Positions 54,987 through 64,000 of a stretch of DNA of 64,000 bases are shown here, one piece after another. The position numbers were made by a program, and so were the translations under genes. This DNA is from JAWKNZ01 sp041391425 (lineage in GTDB: Bacteria > Bdellovibrionota_B > Oligoflexia > Oligoflexales > JAWKNZ01), in the NCBI GenBank assembly GCA_041391425.1, contig JAWKNZ010000008.1, forward strand, positions 62,001 through 126,000, read 5' to 3'. Numbering within the stretch: the first letter of the stretch is position 1; each line of letters opens with the position of its first letter. The notes beneath the pieces were generated by a model. The model was given only the letters and a program-made list of their open reading frames with translations, did not search any database and was not told the origin of the DNA.

Positions 54987-55742
54987 TTAATCGCGAATAG
55001 ATCCTTCTAATATACATTTAGAAAAGTCAGCTGCGTTTAAGTCAACTCCAGTAAGATTTGCATCTGTAAAATCGGCGCCATCAAGTTTAGCGCGTTTAAG
55101 CTTCGCTTTTTCTAAATTCGCACCACGTAAATTCGCATTTTGCAGCCAAGCATTCGATAATTGTGACGCATACAGATTTGCACCTGCAAGGTTAGCATTT
55201 CGAAAATCAGCACAGCGTAAATCAACCCCAGAAAAATCAAAACCGCTTAAATCGAGCCCTCTAAAATTAGCCCTTCCACCACACATTTCGGCACGCGGGT
55301 TTAAAACAGAATTAATCCACACCTCATGCAGACGCAAAACTTCCCTTAAATCATCTTCACTTTCAATTGCAGCAACCTCAGAAACATGGATCTGATTAAG
55401 AACCTCTTTATCAATAACATTATTATTCTGGTCGCTACCCTGAGAAACTAAAGCATCAAGTGAAATGTCTTCACCCACCACATCTCGCAGTTTTTCTTCC
55501 AACCAGCTAATATCATTCATTTTTCCAGCAGAAAAGGCTTCGAGGCATATATCTTCAAGGATCTCGTCAGGCAAATTACTTGTTACTTCATATGCTTTAA
55601 GAGCCTCCACCATTGCACCAAGAGTCTCTTGGTCTAACGCAACCACAGTAGGCACTGGCTTATTATCGTCGCCTTCTTCATTAGCTCCAGAAATATCTAC
55701 ACATCTTGCTAGATCCTGCTTGTCTACTGTTCCTATTTCCAT
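54987..55742 (-). CDS. Pentapeptide-repeat protein
   Basis: 251 residues. The first ~150 are acidic and helical with no recognised domain and no signal peptide. From about residue 158 a run of A(D/N)LXX pentapeptides starts (LDLSGFDFSGVDLRCADFRN and on to ANLTGVDLNAADFSK), about 15-17 repeats, which fold as a right-handed quadrilateral beta-helix. Functions in this family range from DNA mimicry to scaffolding; nothing here decides. ATG 55742. Confidence 0.85.
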   Translation of the reverse strand: MEIGTVDKQDLARCVDISGANEEGDDNKPVPTVVALDQETLGAMVEALKAYEVTSNLPDEILEDICLEAFSAGKMNDISWLEEKLRDVVGEDISLDALVSQGSDQNNNVIDKEVLNQIHVSEVAAIESEDDLREVLRLHEVWINSVLNPRAEMCGGRANFRGLDLSGFDFSGVDLRCADFRNANLAGANLYASQLSNAWLQNANLRGANLEKAKLKRAKLDGADFTDANLTGVDLNAADFSKCILEGSIRD

Positions 55743-55939
55743 CTGAATACTTCCACCTCAATTTTATTTTCTTTATTCAGGAGAATAAAAGCTATCAGAA
55801 AGCTTTCTCTCTTTTTACACATCCTCTACACAGCCCTGATAGAACTCCATAGTAGACGAACCGACGTTGTTTGAGTATACCATAGCTGAAAAAGCAATAT
55901 CCAGCTAGGATCATAACGAAATATTCCGGAGAAACTCAC

Positions 55940-57109
55940 TTGAATTTACCTCAAACCCCACTAGGAAACATTTCTATTGAAAGATTTCTTCAAGAATACT
56001 GGCAGAAAAAGCCATTTTTGATCCGCAATGGTATGCCTAATTTCAAATCACCTATCAGCCCTGACGAATTAGCTGGACTTGCTTGCGAAGAAGAAGCACT
56101 GGCCAGATTAATCGTCGAAAAAGACCCAGATGGCCCATGGCAAGTAAAACACGGCCCATTTGATGAATCGACATTTGCCAATCTGCCATCAAGCAACTGG
56201 AGCCTATTAGTTCAAGAGGTAGACCAATGGGTTGAGGAAGTCTATCAGCTTCGCCAGCTCTTTAACTTTATCCCAGAGTGGCGCATCGATGATGTTATGG
56301 TAAGTTTTGCTCCCAAACAAGGTTCAGTCGGCCCGCATACCGACAACTACGATGTGTTTCTTGTACAAGGTTTCGGAAGTCGTAAATGGCTCATAGACGA
56401 GCATAAATTAGTATCACCAGAATTAATTCCCAACCTCGATCTAAAAATCCTCAAATCGTTTGTTCCAACGCAAGAATGGGTACTGGAACCTGGAGATATA
56501 CTATACCTCCCTCCTAATATAGCTCATCACGGAATTGCCTTAGAAGATTGCATGACATATTCAGTCGGCTTTCGAGCTCCTTCCGAACTAGAACTTATTA
56601 CAAGCCACATCGAATCTCTAAGTTCAACACTCGAAGAAAGATTTTATAGCGATTCAGATCTTACACTACAGACACAAAGCTGTGAAATAAGCAAAAAAAC
56701 GCTTACAAAAATTTGTAAAATTATAGAACAAATTCCTTGTGATCAAAATTCTATTAAACATTGGTTTGGCAGACTGGTCACACAGGCAAAAAGAGAAGAG
56801 CTGGTTCCAATCGTTGAGCAAGAGTTTTCTTCTTTTTCTGAACTAATTAATTATTTGAAAAAAAACCCGCAGCTATCCCTCGAGCGCGATCATAATTTTC
56901 GTATTGCTTATCACCACAATGAAAACAACTTATTGTTATTTATAAACGGTGAGGAATATCTTCTTGATACATCGGCGCTTGCTTTCGTCCGTGCATTATG
57001 TGATTCGACCCCTTTTACAAAGGAAGCCCTCAATGAGCTAGAAAATCATCTAGGTATCGGATCATTAATAGTTAGCTTATTCAATAGCGGTTATCTAGGT
57101 TTTGTATAA
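55940..57109 (+). CDS. RoxA/YcfD-like JmjC oxygenase (ribosomal protein arginine/histidine hydroxylase)
   Basis: 389 residues. N-terminal segment ERFLQEYWQKKPFLIRN, then a cupin/JmjC domain with iron ligands in VGPHTDNYDVFL (HxD) and IAHHGIALED (distal His), and product-binding WRIDDVMVSFAPKQGSVG, as in the 2-oxoglutarate-dependent enzyme that hydroxylates ribosomal protein uL16. The C-terminal winged-helix half is present. Start TTG 55940 with GGAGAAA upstream. It modifies the translation machinery in the cytoplasm. Stands alone. Confidence 0.9.
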   Translation: MNLPQTPLGNISIERFLQEYWQKKPFLIRNGMPNFKSPISPDELAGLACEEEALARLIVEKDPDGPWQVKHGPFDESTFANLPSSNWSLLVQEVDQWVEEVYQLRQLFNFIPEWRIDDVMVSFAPKQGSVGPHTDNYDVFLVQGFGSRKWLIDEHKLVSPELIPNLDLKILKSFVPTQEWVLEPGDILYLPPNIAHHGIALEDCMTYSVGFRAPSELELITSHIESLSSTLEERFYSDSDLTLQTQSCEISKKTLTKICKIIEQIPCDQNSIKHWFGRLVTQAKREELVPIVEQEFSSFSELINYLKKNPQLSLERDHNFRIAYHHNENNLLLFINGEEYLLDTSALAFVRALCDSTPFTKEALNELENHLGIGSLIVSLFNSGYLGFV

Positions 57110-57138
57110 TATGCCACCCAAAAAGTAAAAAAACAGCA

Positions 57139-57303
57139 GTAACTATTCAGCGTATTTTTTATCTGATCGATTCAAAGCCTTGACTGCCCGTCATCCTGAG
57201 TGAAGCGAAGGATCTCAAAATTGCGAAATAGATCCTTCGCTTCACTCAGGATGACAATGTATCAAGCGACATGTTGAAGAGAAAAGATACGCTGAATAGT
57301 TAC
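57139..57303. mobile_element. Palindromic MITE, GTAAC family, copy C
   Basis: 165 bp, terminal repeats GTAACTATTCAGCGTATTTT and complement, flanked by the 8-bp duplication AAACAGCA at 57131-57138 and 57304-57311. It carries the nested inner palindrome (CATCCTGAGTGAAGCGAAG). Orientation is opposite to copies B and D, as judged by the subterminal AAGCGACATGTTGAAGAG. Inserted between the hydroxylase gene and a small convergent gene. Confidence 0.92.
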
Positions 57304-57369
57304 AAACAGCAATTATTCCTACAGAAAACTATCTGACATATAGGTTCCCAAAGCAAACGGCTACAGAGT

Positions 57370-57720
57370 CTAAACCTTTACCGCTTCTAAGACCTCATCT
57401 ACTGTACAATACTTAGGACCGCCCTTATAGCCAACTCGATTATTAATAAAGTTGGTTATTTTGCTTGCATCAAAGCCATCAATGGAAAGCTTCCTGGCAA
57501 TTTTATTAAAATGTCTGTCAATATCCTCGTTAGTATTGGGTGCTGAAATATCTGAAAATACTTTTTTTTGAACCTCAGCCAAATGCTGAGATTGCCATTC
57601 TGCAGTTGACGGAATATTACCCAAAGCAATCTCCATAAGCTGTAACTTTACAATTTCTTCTTCTGCCCACTCTGGGCAATCATCAATTTTATTTTCAGAT
57701 GTATTCATAAATCTATTCAC
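57370..57720 (-). CDS. Hypothetical cytosolic protein
   Basis: 116 residues, acidic, predicted mostly helical, no signal peptide, no Cys-rich or catalytic pattern I recognise. Sequence has normal composition (PEWAEEEIVKLQLMEIALG; DGFDASKITNFINNRVGY) and ends in TVDEVLEAVKV, so it is likely a real protein. An in-frame Met at residue 5 is an alternative start. No informative neighbours. Confidence 0.55.
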   Translation of the reverse strand: MNRFMNTSENKIDDCPEWAEEEIVKLQLMEIALGNIPSTAEWQSQHLAEVQKKVFSDISAPNTNEDIDRHFNKIARKLSIDGFDASKITNFINNRVGYKGGPKYCTVDEVLEAVKV

Positions 57721-58250
57721 TCTTTATAAATCAATTATAAGTATTCTAAAATCTAACTCATCCATTTTTCAAAAATATACTATTGGCCTAATAATCAAAA
57801 AGTAATCTAATTTGCCGGATACAAAAGCGCAATGCATCACAAAAAACCTTCTTAAACTCTACTGCTCAGAAAATCAACTAATTTTTCACCTTAAAGGATC
57901 TGCCATCAGATATAACCTCAAAACATTAGACAACAGGATCAAAAAAGCCTACTTATAAAGCTTACTGTCATCCATAAGGATGCAAAATCGTCATGTTGAG
58001 TGAAACGAAACATCTCGAAATTCTTAAGCATGAGTATAAGATTGGAGATTCTTCACCTTTGTCTCAGAATGACACTCCTACATCCTTATGGATGACGGTA
58101 GCTTATATAATGCGACTATAAACAGAAACAACACAAAGGTTATATTGGCATAATGAAAAAACTTTTCTAACGTAAAAGTCACACTTTAAAAATGCGATGG
58201 CATCACCCATCGCATCACCTATTACCAATTATAAAATAAATCAATATTGC
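57721..58250. other. Intergenic region with a palindromic element
   Basis: About 530 bp. The left 230 bp is AT-rich with no gene. The element at 57957-58104 fills the middle. The right part includes GCGATGGCATCACCCATCGCATCACC near 58195-58218 (GCGATGG/CCATCGC), a short stem that may end transcription of the leftward DUF4360 gene. Confidence 0.5.
57957..58104. repeat. Palindromic repeat, second family, copy 2
   Basis: Outer inverted repeat GTCATCCATAAGGATG (57967-57982) pairs perfectly with CATCCTTATGGATGAC (58081-58096), and weaker pairing extends to AAGCT on both sides. The core CGTCATGTTGAGTGAAACG ... GAGATTCTTCACCTTTG matches the reversed core of copy 1 at 38317-38441. Confidence 0.85.
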
Positions 58251-58883
58251 TTAATGCCTACAACGCTTCCACTTAATACCATATATCTGCTGAACTTCAC
58301 CATCGATTGAGTCCAATGTCATCAAAGCAGACTTACCTCGTTTAGCCATAGTTTGGATTGAAGTTTTAATATTTAGTGCTCTATTAACACCACAAGGTGA
58401 CCAAACTAAAGCTTCCAATCCAAGCCTGTCACTGATTTGATAATCGTCCGACATCGGTCCTCGTAGCTTAGTCGAAAGTGTCGCTTTACCATTTCTGCTT
58501 CCTTGGAAATAATAAGTAGAAGTTTCTTTACCCCAAGTACCTCGATCTAAATCAGCAAATCCCACATAATCAACATCCATAATAGAATAACTCCAACCCT
58601 GAGGAACGTGGAGATTAACTGTTAGTTGACAGGATTTTCGACTCTCACTACGTGGAAGCCCTGGCCCAGATTCAACTACATATGAGTCAAAAAGAAGTGT
58701 AAAAGCCTGTCCGTCCTCAGACAAATCGAATGCCACCGAGCCTTGCGGACAGCCACTTCCACCATGGATCACATTATTAATATATATTTCATCAGGATCG
58801 GGAAGATCGAAAGCCATCGCATTTAGCGCTCCTAGCCCAAAACCAACAAAAAGACCAATGCGCGTTAAGTTTCGTAAAATCAT
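58251..58883 (-). CDS. Exported DUF4360 protein
   Basis: 210 residues with signal peptide MILRNLTRIGLFVGFGLGA, cut near AMA. The mature part matches the first domain of the protein at 17175: GSGCPQGSVAFDLSEDGQAF, LLFDSYVVESG, LTVNLHVPQGWSYSI, and the end SIDGE...IKWKRC. It has no C-terminal DUF5648-like repeats. Conserved Cys at GSGC, SCQL, PCGV and KRC suggest two disulphides. Secreted family of unknown function. Confidence 0.82.
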   Translation of the reverse strand: MILRNLTRIGLFVGFGLGALNAMAFDLPDPDEIYINNVIHGGSGCPQGSVAFDLSEDGQAFTLLFDSYVVESGPGLPRSESRKSCQLTVNLHVPQGWSYSIMDVDYVGFADLDRGTWGKETSTYYFQGSRNGKATLSTKLRGPMSDDYQISDRLGLEALVWSPCGVNRALNIKTSIQTMAKRGKSALMTLDSIDGEVQQIYGIKWKRCRH

Positions 58884-59263
58884 CTTATCCCCTCCTTATT
58901 TATTAAATAATATTCTTCCTTTAGTAAAATGACTCGCGCACATACGCGTTCGTTCAACCTAGTTTCTATAAAGCAACCGCTATGCCAAGAAAAAAGCCAA
59001 AACAAATATTAATAAAACATTATAAATTCAATACATTAAGCAAGATTAAAATTGATTTTCATAATAACGTTCAAAAACAAAGCAGTGAATAACGGAAAGA
59101 ATTAATAAGATGAAAGAAGATCGTCTAAGATAATGCGCCAAAAAGTCTACTTTTAAATAACACATCAATTTAGAATTTATTTAACAAGGACGCATCTGCC
59201 AAATGAAGAGCAGGCGACGTTATATATCTAAAAAATTTTCAAGAAGCAAGTAGATAAAACACC
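58884..59263. other. Intergenic region, nothing recognised
   Basis: About 380 bp of AT-rich DNA between two leftward genes. It should contain the promoter of the DUF4360 gene at its left end. No repeats or RNA genes seen. Confidence 0.4.
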
Positions 59264-60181
59264 TCATTCCTTAACTACAAAAAAACGTTCAACTTCTTCA
59301 ATGCTCAATCTCTCTATTTTTTCACATAAACCAATTTGAAAGGCTGCTTCGGCCAATATAGCTTGTGGCGGAACTTTTTGATCTATTAACTGACTTATCG
59401 ATAAAGAGCGCCTTTTCTTACTCAACTTTTCCTTTTGGCTATTATCTAAAATCAAAGGATGATGCAAATATACTGGTAATTTATTTGCCGAAAGAAGCTT
59501 CATTAACTTTATTTGACGTCCACAGCTATCAAAAAGATCCTCTCCTCTTACAACTATGTTAACTAGATCATAAAGGTCATCGACGACATTAGAAAAATGA
59601 TAAGTCCAATTACCTCGGCGATCTTTTATAAGAAGATCTCCACATTGACGCCCAGGGTTTTGTACTTCCACCCCTTTTATTAAATCAATAAATTGTTCAT
59701 CGTTGCCATCAAACAAAACCCTAAGTCCCAAGTTATCAGACTCTGCCAAATGCTTATTGCGGCATGTGCCTAAGTAAAGAAGCTCTACACTATCATTACT
59801 AGGATTTTGATTATTGATATCTTTTCGACTACATGAGCAAGCATAGGTTAAACCTTTTGAGCGTAACCAATCTAAGGCTTTCTCATACCTGCCTTCATTT
59901 TCAGACTGATTATAAACCAGACAATCCCATCCGAAATCACCTTTACAAATAAAGCCAAGGTATTCCAATTCATGCAAGATATTAGAAATAAAATGTTTTT
60001 TTGATCTTTGACGATCATGATCTTCAAAACGAAGTATAACCTTTGCGCCCAAAACCTTGGCTACACCCCATACAAAAATAGCAGATGCAACGTGACCTAA
60101 ATGCAAACATCCGGTCGGGCTAGGTGCAAAGCGAGTGACAGGATTCTTTGGCAGCATATCCTTATCTATCACGATTGGCAA
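59264..60181 (-). CDS. gluQ: Glutamyl-Q tRNA(Asp) synthetase
   Basis: About 305 residues, the size of GluQ-RS rather than full GluRS, and without an anticodon-binding domain. Class I signatures: RFAPSPTGCLHLGH (HIGH) and KLSKKRRSLSI (KMSKS). Zinc-binding Cys are CSC (in YACSCSRKDI) and a later Cys in YLGTCRNK. The enzyme attaches glutamate to queuosine in tRNA-Asp. The likely start is TTG 60181 (9 nt after AGGAG); GTG 60190 overlaps the ribosome-binding site, and ATG 60157 is also in frame. Divergent from murI. Confidence 0.88.
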   Translation of the reverse strand: MPIVIDKDMLPKNPVTRFAPSPTGCLHLGHVASAIFVWGVAKVLGAKVILRFEDHDRQRSKKHFISNILHELEYLGFICKGDFGWDCLVYNQSENEGRYEKALDWLRSKGLTYACSCSRKDINNQNPSNDSVELLYLGTCRNKHLAESDNLGLRVLFDGNDEQFIDLIKGVEVQNPGRQCGDLLIKDRRGNWTYHFSNVVDDLYDLVNIVVRGEDLFDSCGRQIKLMKLLSANKLPVYLHHPLILDNSQKEKLSKKRRSLSISQLIDQKVPPQAILAEAAFQIGLCEKIERLSIEEVERFFVVKE

Positions 60182-60295
60182 TATAAGCACCTCCTATGCA
60201 AGCATATATTAAACAAAATAAAATTGAAATTTTCCCTATATATATTATACCTATCTCTTCAAGGCTCATTCATATACGGAATAAAAATCACTCTT

Positions 60296-61112
60296 ATGGC
60301 AGCAAATCAACTAAAAATTGGAATTTTTGACTCTGGAGTAGGTGGCTTAACCATCATGCAGGCAGTAGAAAAACATATTCCTAATGCCAATTATATTTAT
60401 TGCTCAGATTCCAAGAATTACCCATACGGCCCAAAGCGTCCTGAAGAAGTTAAACAATTCTCAGTATCCGCGGCAACTAAACTCTTCGAGAACGAAGCAC
60501 TTGATACACTTATTGTAGCATGCAATACTGCAAGTACCATTGCCCTCGATGAAATCCGATCTGCCATACCAATACCAGTCATTGGAGTTGTTCCAGCAAT
60601 AAAACCTGCTGCAGCTTTATCAACAACGAAAGTAATTGGGTTGCTAGCAACTCCGGGAACAGTGACAAGAAAATACACTGATAATCTTATCAATGAATTT
60701 GCTTCACAATGCCAAGTTATCAAAGTAGGAAGTAGCAAGCTTGTTCAAATCGCAGAGAATCAAATAAAAGGTCAAAAGATAGATCTTTTAGAGATTCGTG
60801 CAGAATTAGGTGAAATATTATTAATGAATGGAAGCTTAGATACCGTCGTCTTAGCATGCACGCATTTTCCTTGCTAAAAGAATATCTAAAGCTATGCCTT
60901 CCGCAAGTTCAACATTGGGTTGACTCTTCAGAGGCTATCGCTAATCGTGTATATTCTTTATTTGAGGAGCAAATCCAATCTTAACAGATAGCAATATTAA
61001 TGAAAAACAAAAAATAATTTACTTCACTACAACAACTAGTTTAGAAGATAAATTTAAGCACTCTTTAAATAATCACTTTGGGTTTACTCAAATAAAAAAT
61101 CTAAAGTACTAA
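60296..61112 (+). pseudogene. murI: Glutamate racemase gene with two frameshifts
   Basis: From ATG 60296 the frame gives the MurI N-terminus IGIFDSGVGGLTIMQAV, SKNYPYGPK, catalytic Cys1 in VACNTAST and Cys2 in LACTHFP, then stops at 60877. The next frame continues exactly as expected (LLKEYLKLCLPQV, WVDSSEAIANRVYSL) to a stop at 60984. A third frame supplies the last part (KIIYFTTTTSLEDKF) to 61112. Each break needs one extra base, at CC/TTG near 60870 and TC/TTA near 60981. The rebuilt protein is about 272 residues, normal for MurI, which makes D-glutamate for peptidoglycan. Because MurI is normally essential, a sequencing or assembly error is a strong alternative. Confidence 0.85.
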
Positions 61113-61132
61113 AATTGGCAAAGCTATATTCA

Positions 61133-61418
61133 GGGGAGCAAAGCCTATCAGACAAGGCTTGCCTAAAAAAATGAGGAGATAGTACCTTTTAGTACAGCGA
61201 CGAATGTTTTTAGGCGTAACGCAGTATGATATTGTAACTATTCAGCGTATTTTTCCCTTCAATATGTCGCTTGATTCATCGTCATCCTGAGTGAAGCGAA
61301 GGATCTCAAAATTGTGAAATAGATCCTTCGCTTCACTCAGGATGACGAGCAGTCAAGGCTTTGAATCGATCAGATAAAAAATACGCTGAATAGTTACGAT
61401 AGGTTTTGCTCCCTTAAT
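61133..61418. repeat. Palindromic element, GGGGAGCAAA family, copy 2, split by a MITE
   Basis: Left end GGGGAGCAAAGCCTATC (61133) and right end GATAGGTTTTGCTCCCTTAAT (to 61418) are inverted repeats matching copy 1 at 54291-54369. Inside are CGACGAATG...GCGTAACGCAG, like the core of copy 1. An extra inner stem AGGCTTGCCTAAAAA / TTTTTAGGC is also present. MITE copy D (61234-61397) interrupts it just before the right end. Confidence 0.75.
61234..61397. mobile_element. Palindromic MITE, GTAAC family, copy D, nested
   Basis: 164 bp, same GTAACTATTCAGCGTATTTT termini and inner palindrome as copies B and C. Flanks (ATGATATT left, GATAGGTT right) do not form a clean 8-bp duplication, unlike copies A-C. 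It is inserted in an older element, which shows the order of invasion. Confidence 0.9.
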
Positions 61419-61707
61419 AATAGTTGCTGCTTTCACCCCCTGTAACTTGTTATACCGACTTTTTAGGTACTTTATTTTCACATGCTGGCATCCCCTAATA
61501 TCAATTTTCACTCGCTCCTCCACACCAACCTGCACCACTGTAACCACTAATAATAACTCATTATTTAGCGTTTTTTTAGATATTCACTTTATTTAAAAGA
61601 ATCTTTTTACCTAGTCGAGCACAAAATAAAGCTAAGCAAACAGAAATTATATCCGAAATCTCTCGAGAGACTTAAATTGAGTACAACGAATTTACACGGA
61701 AAACACA

Positions 61708-62175
61708 ATGGGTCTGTTTAAAAGCCAGAAATTCTTAATCACGGTTATTACTTGTATAGCGCTGTACTCGTGCAATAAAACAAAAATCAAAGGTCCTTCA
61801 AATGAAGGAACAAATAGAAAACCCATATTCGTTGTCGCAAACACACACTCAGCAACTAGCTCTAGCCAAGGAGAAGCATCACTAACCATCAACAGCATGT
61901 TTGAAATGCAAGCAACTTGCGAAAACTGCGGAACACTTAACTTACAATTTAGAGATGTACCACCACAACAGAATATGAAATATGCTCAATCATCGAAATT
62001 CAACTATCCATTTATCGACAAGACCTACGTATGCAAAGCACAAATAACACTAAACTTCATCAAGACAAAGTCGGTCAATAAATATGTATATGGGATATAC
62101 TTTTGTCCACACGATCCAAGCACAGGACAAAGAATTTGTGACAAACAAAATGCAATTAGCCGTTGCGGATTCTAA
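61708..62175 (+). CDS. Small lipoprotein of unknown function
   Basis: 155 residues with lipoprotein signal MGLFKSQKFLITVITCIALY ending in SC (Cys22). The mature part has a Ser/Thr-rich linker and a beta-rich domain containing CENCG and three further Cys (YVCKAQ, FCPHD, RICDK). No family recognised. CGGAAAA lies upstream. The VWA lipoprotein gene begins 24 nt later, so the two are probably made together and may interact at the outer membrane. Confidence 0.65.
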   Translation: MGLFKSQKFLITVITCIALYSCNKTKIKGPSNEGTNRKPIFVVANTHSATSSSQGEASLTINSMFEMQATCENCGTLNLQFRDVPPQQNMKYAQSSKFNYPFIDKTYVCKAQITLNFIKTKSVNKYVYGIYFCPHDPSTGQRICDKQNAISRCGF

Positions 62176-62199
62176 ATAAGCTTTGGGGAAATAAACAAA

Positions 62200-64000
62200 T
62201 GTTTATAAAAAAGTGTGATATAAATCAAAAAGACAAGATGGTATACAAACGTACATTTGCTTTACTAAATATTTTCTTTTTGCCATTTTTTATGAGCTGT
62301 AAGTTTAGTTCCGAGAATGCTCATCTCAAAAGGTTAAATGAAAACCTTACATTAGCGTCAACTGAAGAACTTAATGAAGCTCTTACACCAGGACAATGCC
62401 TTGTGGAAGTAAAAAGAAAATTCGAAAATGATCTCACCACTCAAGAGATAGACATTGACAAAGATAAAAATTGGCTTCCACTCTCAGAAGCAACCCCTGA
62501 ATTTGCATGGAGAGGAAGATTAGATATTGAAAAGAAAATCGTGACGGGTCCACCTCCTTTAACCTTGGCCATCCTTATTGATTCATCAGGATCTTTGAAA
62601 ACCACCGACCCTGATATGAAGAGAAAAATAGGAGTAGAAAAACTCCTCGTAGACACAGGAAAAAATTTCAAAGGATTTTATGATCGATTAAAAATTAAGG
62701 TGATTTCATTTGGTTACTGTGTAGTTAAGCAGGAAACGTTCACTGGCACAAGCACAGCCGATTATAATAGCTTTCTAAAAAAAATAGACCACAGAGATTT
62801 CTATACACCAGAAAATGAAACTAATTATATCAATGCATTAAAGACGGCACATCAGTTTTTAACTCGCTATGGAGGAGAGGGTAAAACTACTAAGGCCCTT
62901 TCACAAAATGAAACAAAAAAACAGTTGGTATTATTTTCAGACGGAATGCCCTGGATAAAACAAAGCGAAGTTTCCGATAACTGCCAACATACAGTAGAAA
63001 AACTAAAAACAATGCTAAATGAAGGTAATATAGCAACTTGGGATGATTTCATAGCTCATAAAGGTTCATGTTTTGAAGGCCATGAGCTCCCAAAATCTTG
63101 TACTGAAATCAAGCCAGAAGCGGATGGGTTAAGTGGCTTAGACCTCAAGTCATCTCTCGACCCCACAAATTTTCGGATGGCTATGGCCCATCATATCTAT
63201 TTTGCTAATAAATACTTGGCAAATTCAGGGATAAACTTTCATACAATTTTTCTAAACAATAAAAACTGCTGGGAACATGAAAATTCCAAAGACGAGCGTA
63301 TGAGAAAAGAATTCCAATATTTATGCAGTGAGCAAAACATTCTGCAATTTTTCTCTCAGCTCCAACAAACAGATCATACAAAAAACACATTAAAAACAGT
63401 AAGCAATGTCAACGACCTTGCTAATACATTTGGGAAAATAGCAGTAGATAATAGCAACTATGAATTTGACGAAGTCGAATATACATTTCCCTTACCCACT
63501 TTCCAATCTAAAACTGATGTAGGGCAGATCTGTATCCAAGATTCTTCAGGCTTCTCATGTAAATTAAGAAAAAAAGGTCTAAATGTTTCCGCTAAGCCGG
63601 TAGCAACAATTCCTACAAAGATAGCAGGCGAAGATGGTCAATACAACTTTCATCTTGATTTTAATAAGATGGCATCTGCTGGTGACTTAATAATTCACGC
63701 CAGCGATGTAGATAATGGCAACAAAAATCACAAATTTGCAATCAAATACAATCTACCTTTCAGCCGTTTTGAAGAAAAAGATATAGAAAAATCGGGTTTT
63801 AAGATTATCCAAGAAAATGATATAACCGGAAAAACTCCATCAAAAAATATATTGATTCAACTTAGTAAGAATGACTATAGAATTAGCTGTAAGACAGAAG
63901 TAAATATTAATTATGACTGTAAAAGAACAGATAATGATGAAATTATTCCTAATGGTGGTGGGTTCGAAACTGGAGAGATTTGCTACCATAAAGATAAATG
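62200..64000 (+). CDS. VWA-domain lipoprotein, 3' end outside window
   Basis: At least 600 residues, open to the right edge. ATG 62200 has GGGGA 8 nt upstream; ATG 62238 is a weaker alternative. Signal TFALLNIFFLPFFMSC gives a lipobox (FMSC). After ~90 residues comes a von Willebrand A domain with the MIDAS motif LIDSSGSLK (DxSxS), the Thr position probably in ENETNYINAL, and Asp in LVLFSDGMPW. The domain carries a Cys-containing insertion. From about residue 430 on, beta-rich domains with paired Cys follow. VWA proteins bind protein ligands through a metal ion, so an adhesive or assembly role at the cell surface is likely. Co-transcribed with the preceding lipoprotein gene. Confidence 0.8.

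Larger units (their letters stand above)
61113..61707. other. Intergenic region filled by nested palindromic elements
   Basis: About 595 bp. 61133-61418 is a GGGGAGCAAA-family element split by MITE copy D. The remaining ~290 bp (61419-61707) is AT-rich with no gene or RNA recognised and holds the promoter of the lipoprotein gene that follows. Confidence 0.5.

Noticed and set aside
60101..60295. N-terminal extension of MurI by about 65 residues
   Set aside because: It overlaps the divergent gluQ gene, and family similarity begins at the ATG at 60296.
1..64000. tRNA and rRNA genes
   Set aside because: Looking for T-arm sequences (GGTTCGAATC-like) and rRNA-like blocks gave only matches inside protein genes, for example near 11330.

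Overview
The window is 64 kb of AT-rich bacterial chromosome from a Gram-negative organism. The evidence is many lipoproteins with lipobox signals, a periplasmic MltD-type transglycosylase, a YejA-type peptide-binding protein and a VWA lipoprotein. The gene families (DUF4360 proteins, SigF/NrsF, a squalene-hopene-cyclase relative, REC-TPR proteins, a Lys-rich histone-like protein) fit a Bdellovibrionota/Oligoflexia-like or other deltaproteobacteria-related lineage, but there is no rRNA or tRNA gene to fix the taxonomy. UGA is a normal stop: sigF and the esterase gene both end in TGA. At least five loci are interrupted (a TPR lipoprotein, an EamA transporter, a Na+/H+ antiporter, acetoacetyl-CoA synthetase, murI). 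All but one carry 1-nt shifts at short homopolymers. This means either ongoing gene decay or residual assembly errors, and murI, usually essential, makes errors a serious possibility.

Layout. 1-9 kb: the C-terminal two thirds of a class II triterpene cyclase, a GIN-domain protein, RadD helicase, a broken TPR lipoprotein and transporter, and MltD. 9-17 kb: broken antiporter, a double pseudo-receiver/TPR protein, FadD, a phosphatase-like lipoprotein and an esterase. 17-23 kb: an exported DUF4360 protein; a DUF692-DUF2063 (bufB-bufC-like) pair; then divergently an ECF sigma factor and NrsF anti-sigma, with a sequence matching the Caulobacter SigF promoter pattern at the sigma gene start; then a J-domain protein and a HAMP membrane protein. 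23-36 kb: P5C dehydrogenase operon, CBS protein, sigma54 activator, HPF-like protein, broken AacS, an ImmA-like protein, PilZ protein, a 1 kb non-coding stretch, and a Lys-rich histone-like gene with a structured leader. 36-49 kb: a five-gene Yej-type peptide importer, then an ABC permease/ATPase pair and a heterodimeric ABC exporter. 49-64 kb: three consecutive exported proteins sharing an unrecognised repeat module, a lipoprotein, proline dehydrogenase, PepSY protein, pentapeptide protein, RoxA-type hydroxylase, a second DUF4360 protein, GluQ-RS, broken murI, and a lipoprotein/VWA pair that runs off the right edge.

Mobile DNA consists only of small non-coding palindromic elements. Four copies share GTAAC ends, three of them flanked by perfect 8-bp target duplications (IS66-like hallmarks). 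One of the four is nested in a second element family. A third family, a 23-bp perfect inverted repeat bounded by TA, and a 100-bp tandem duplication between bufB and sigF are also present. No transposase, integrase, CRISPR array, tRNA or rRNA was recognised. The most attractive candidates for undescribed biology are the three-gene repeat-module cluster at 49.1-51.1 kb and the bufBC/SigF-NrsF locus without a visible bufA precursor.
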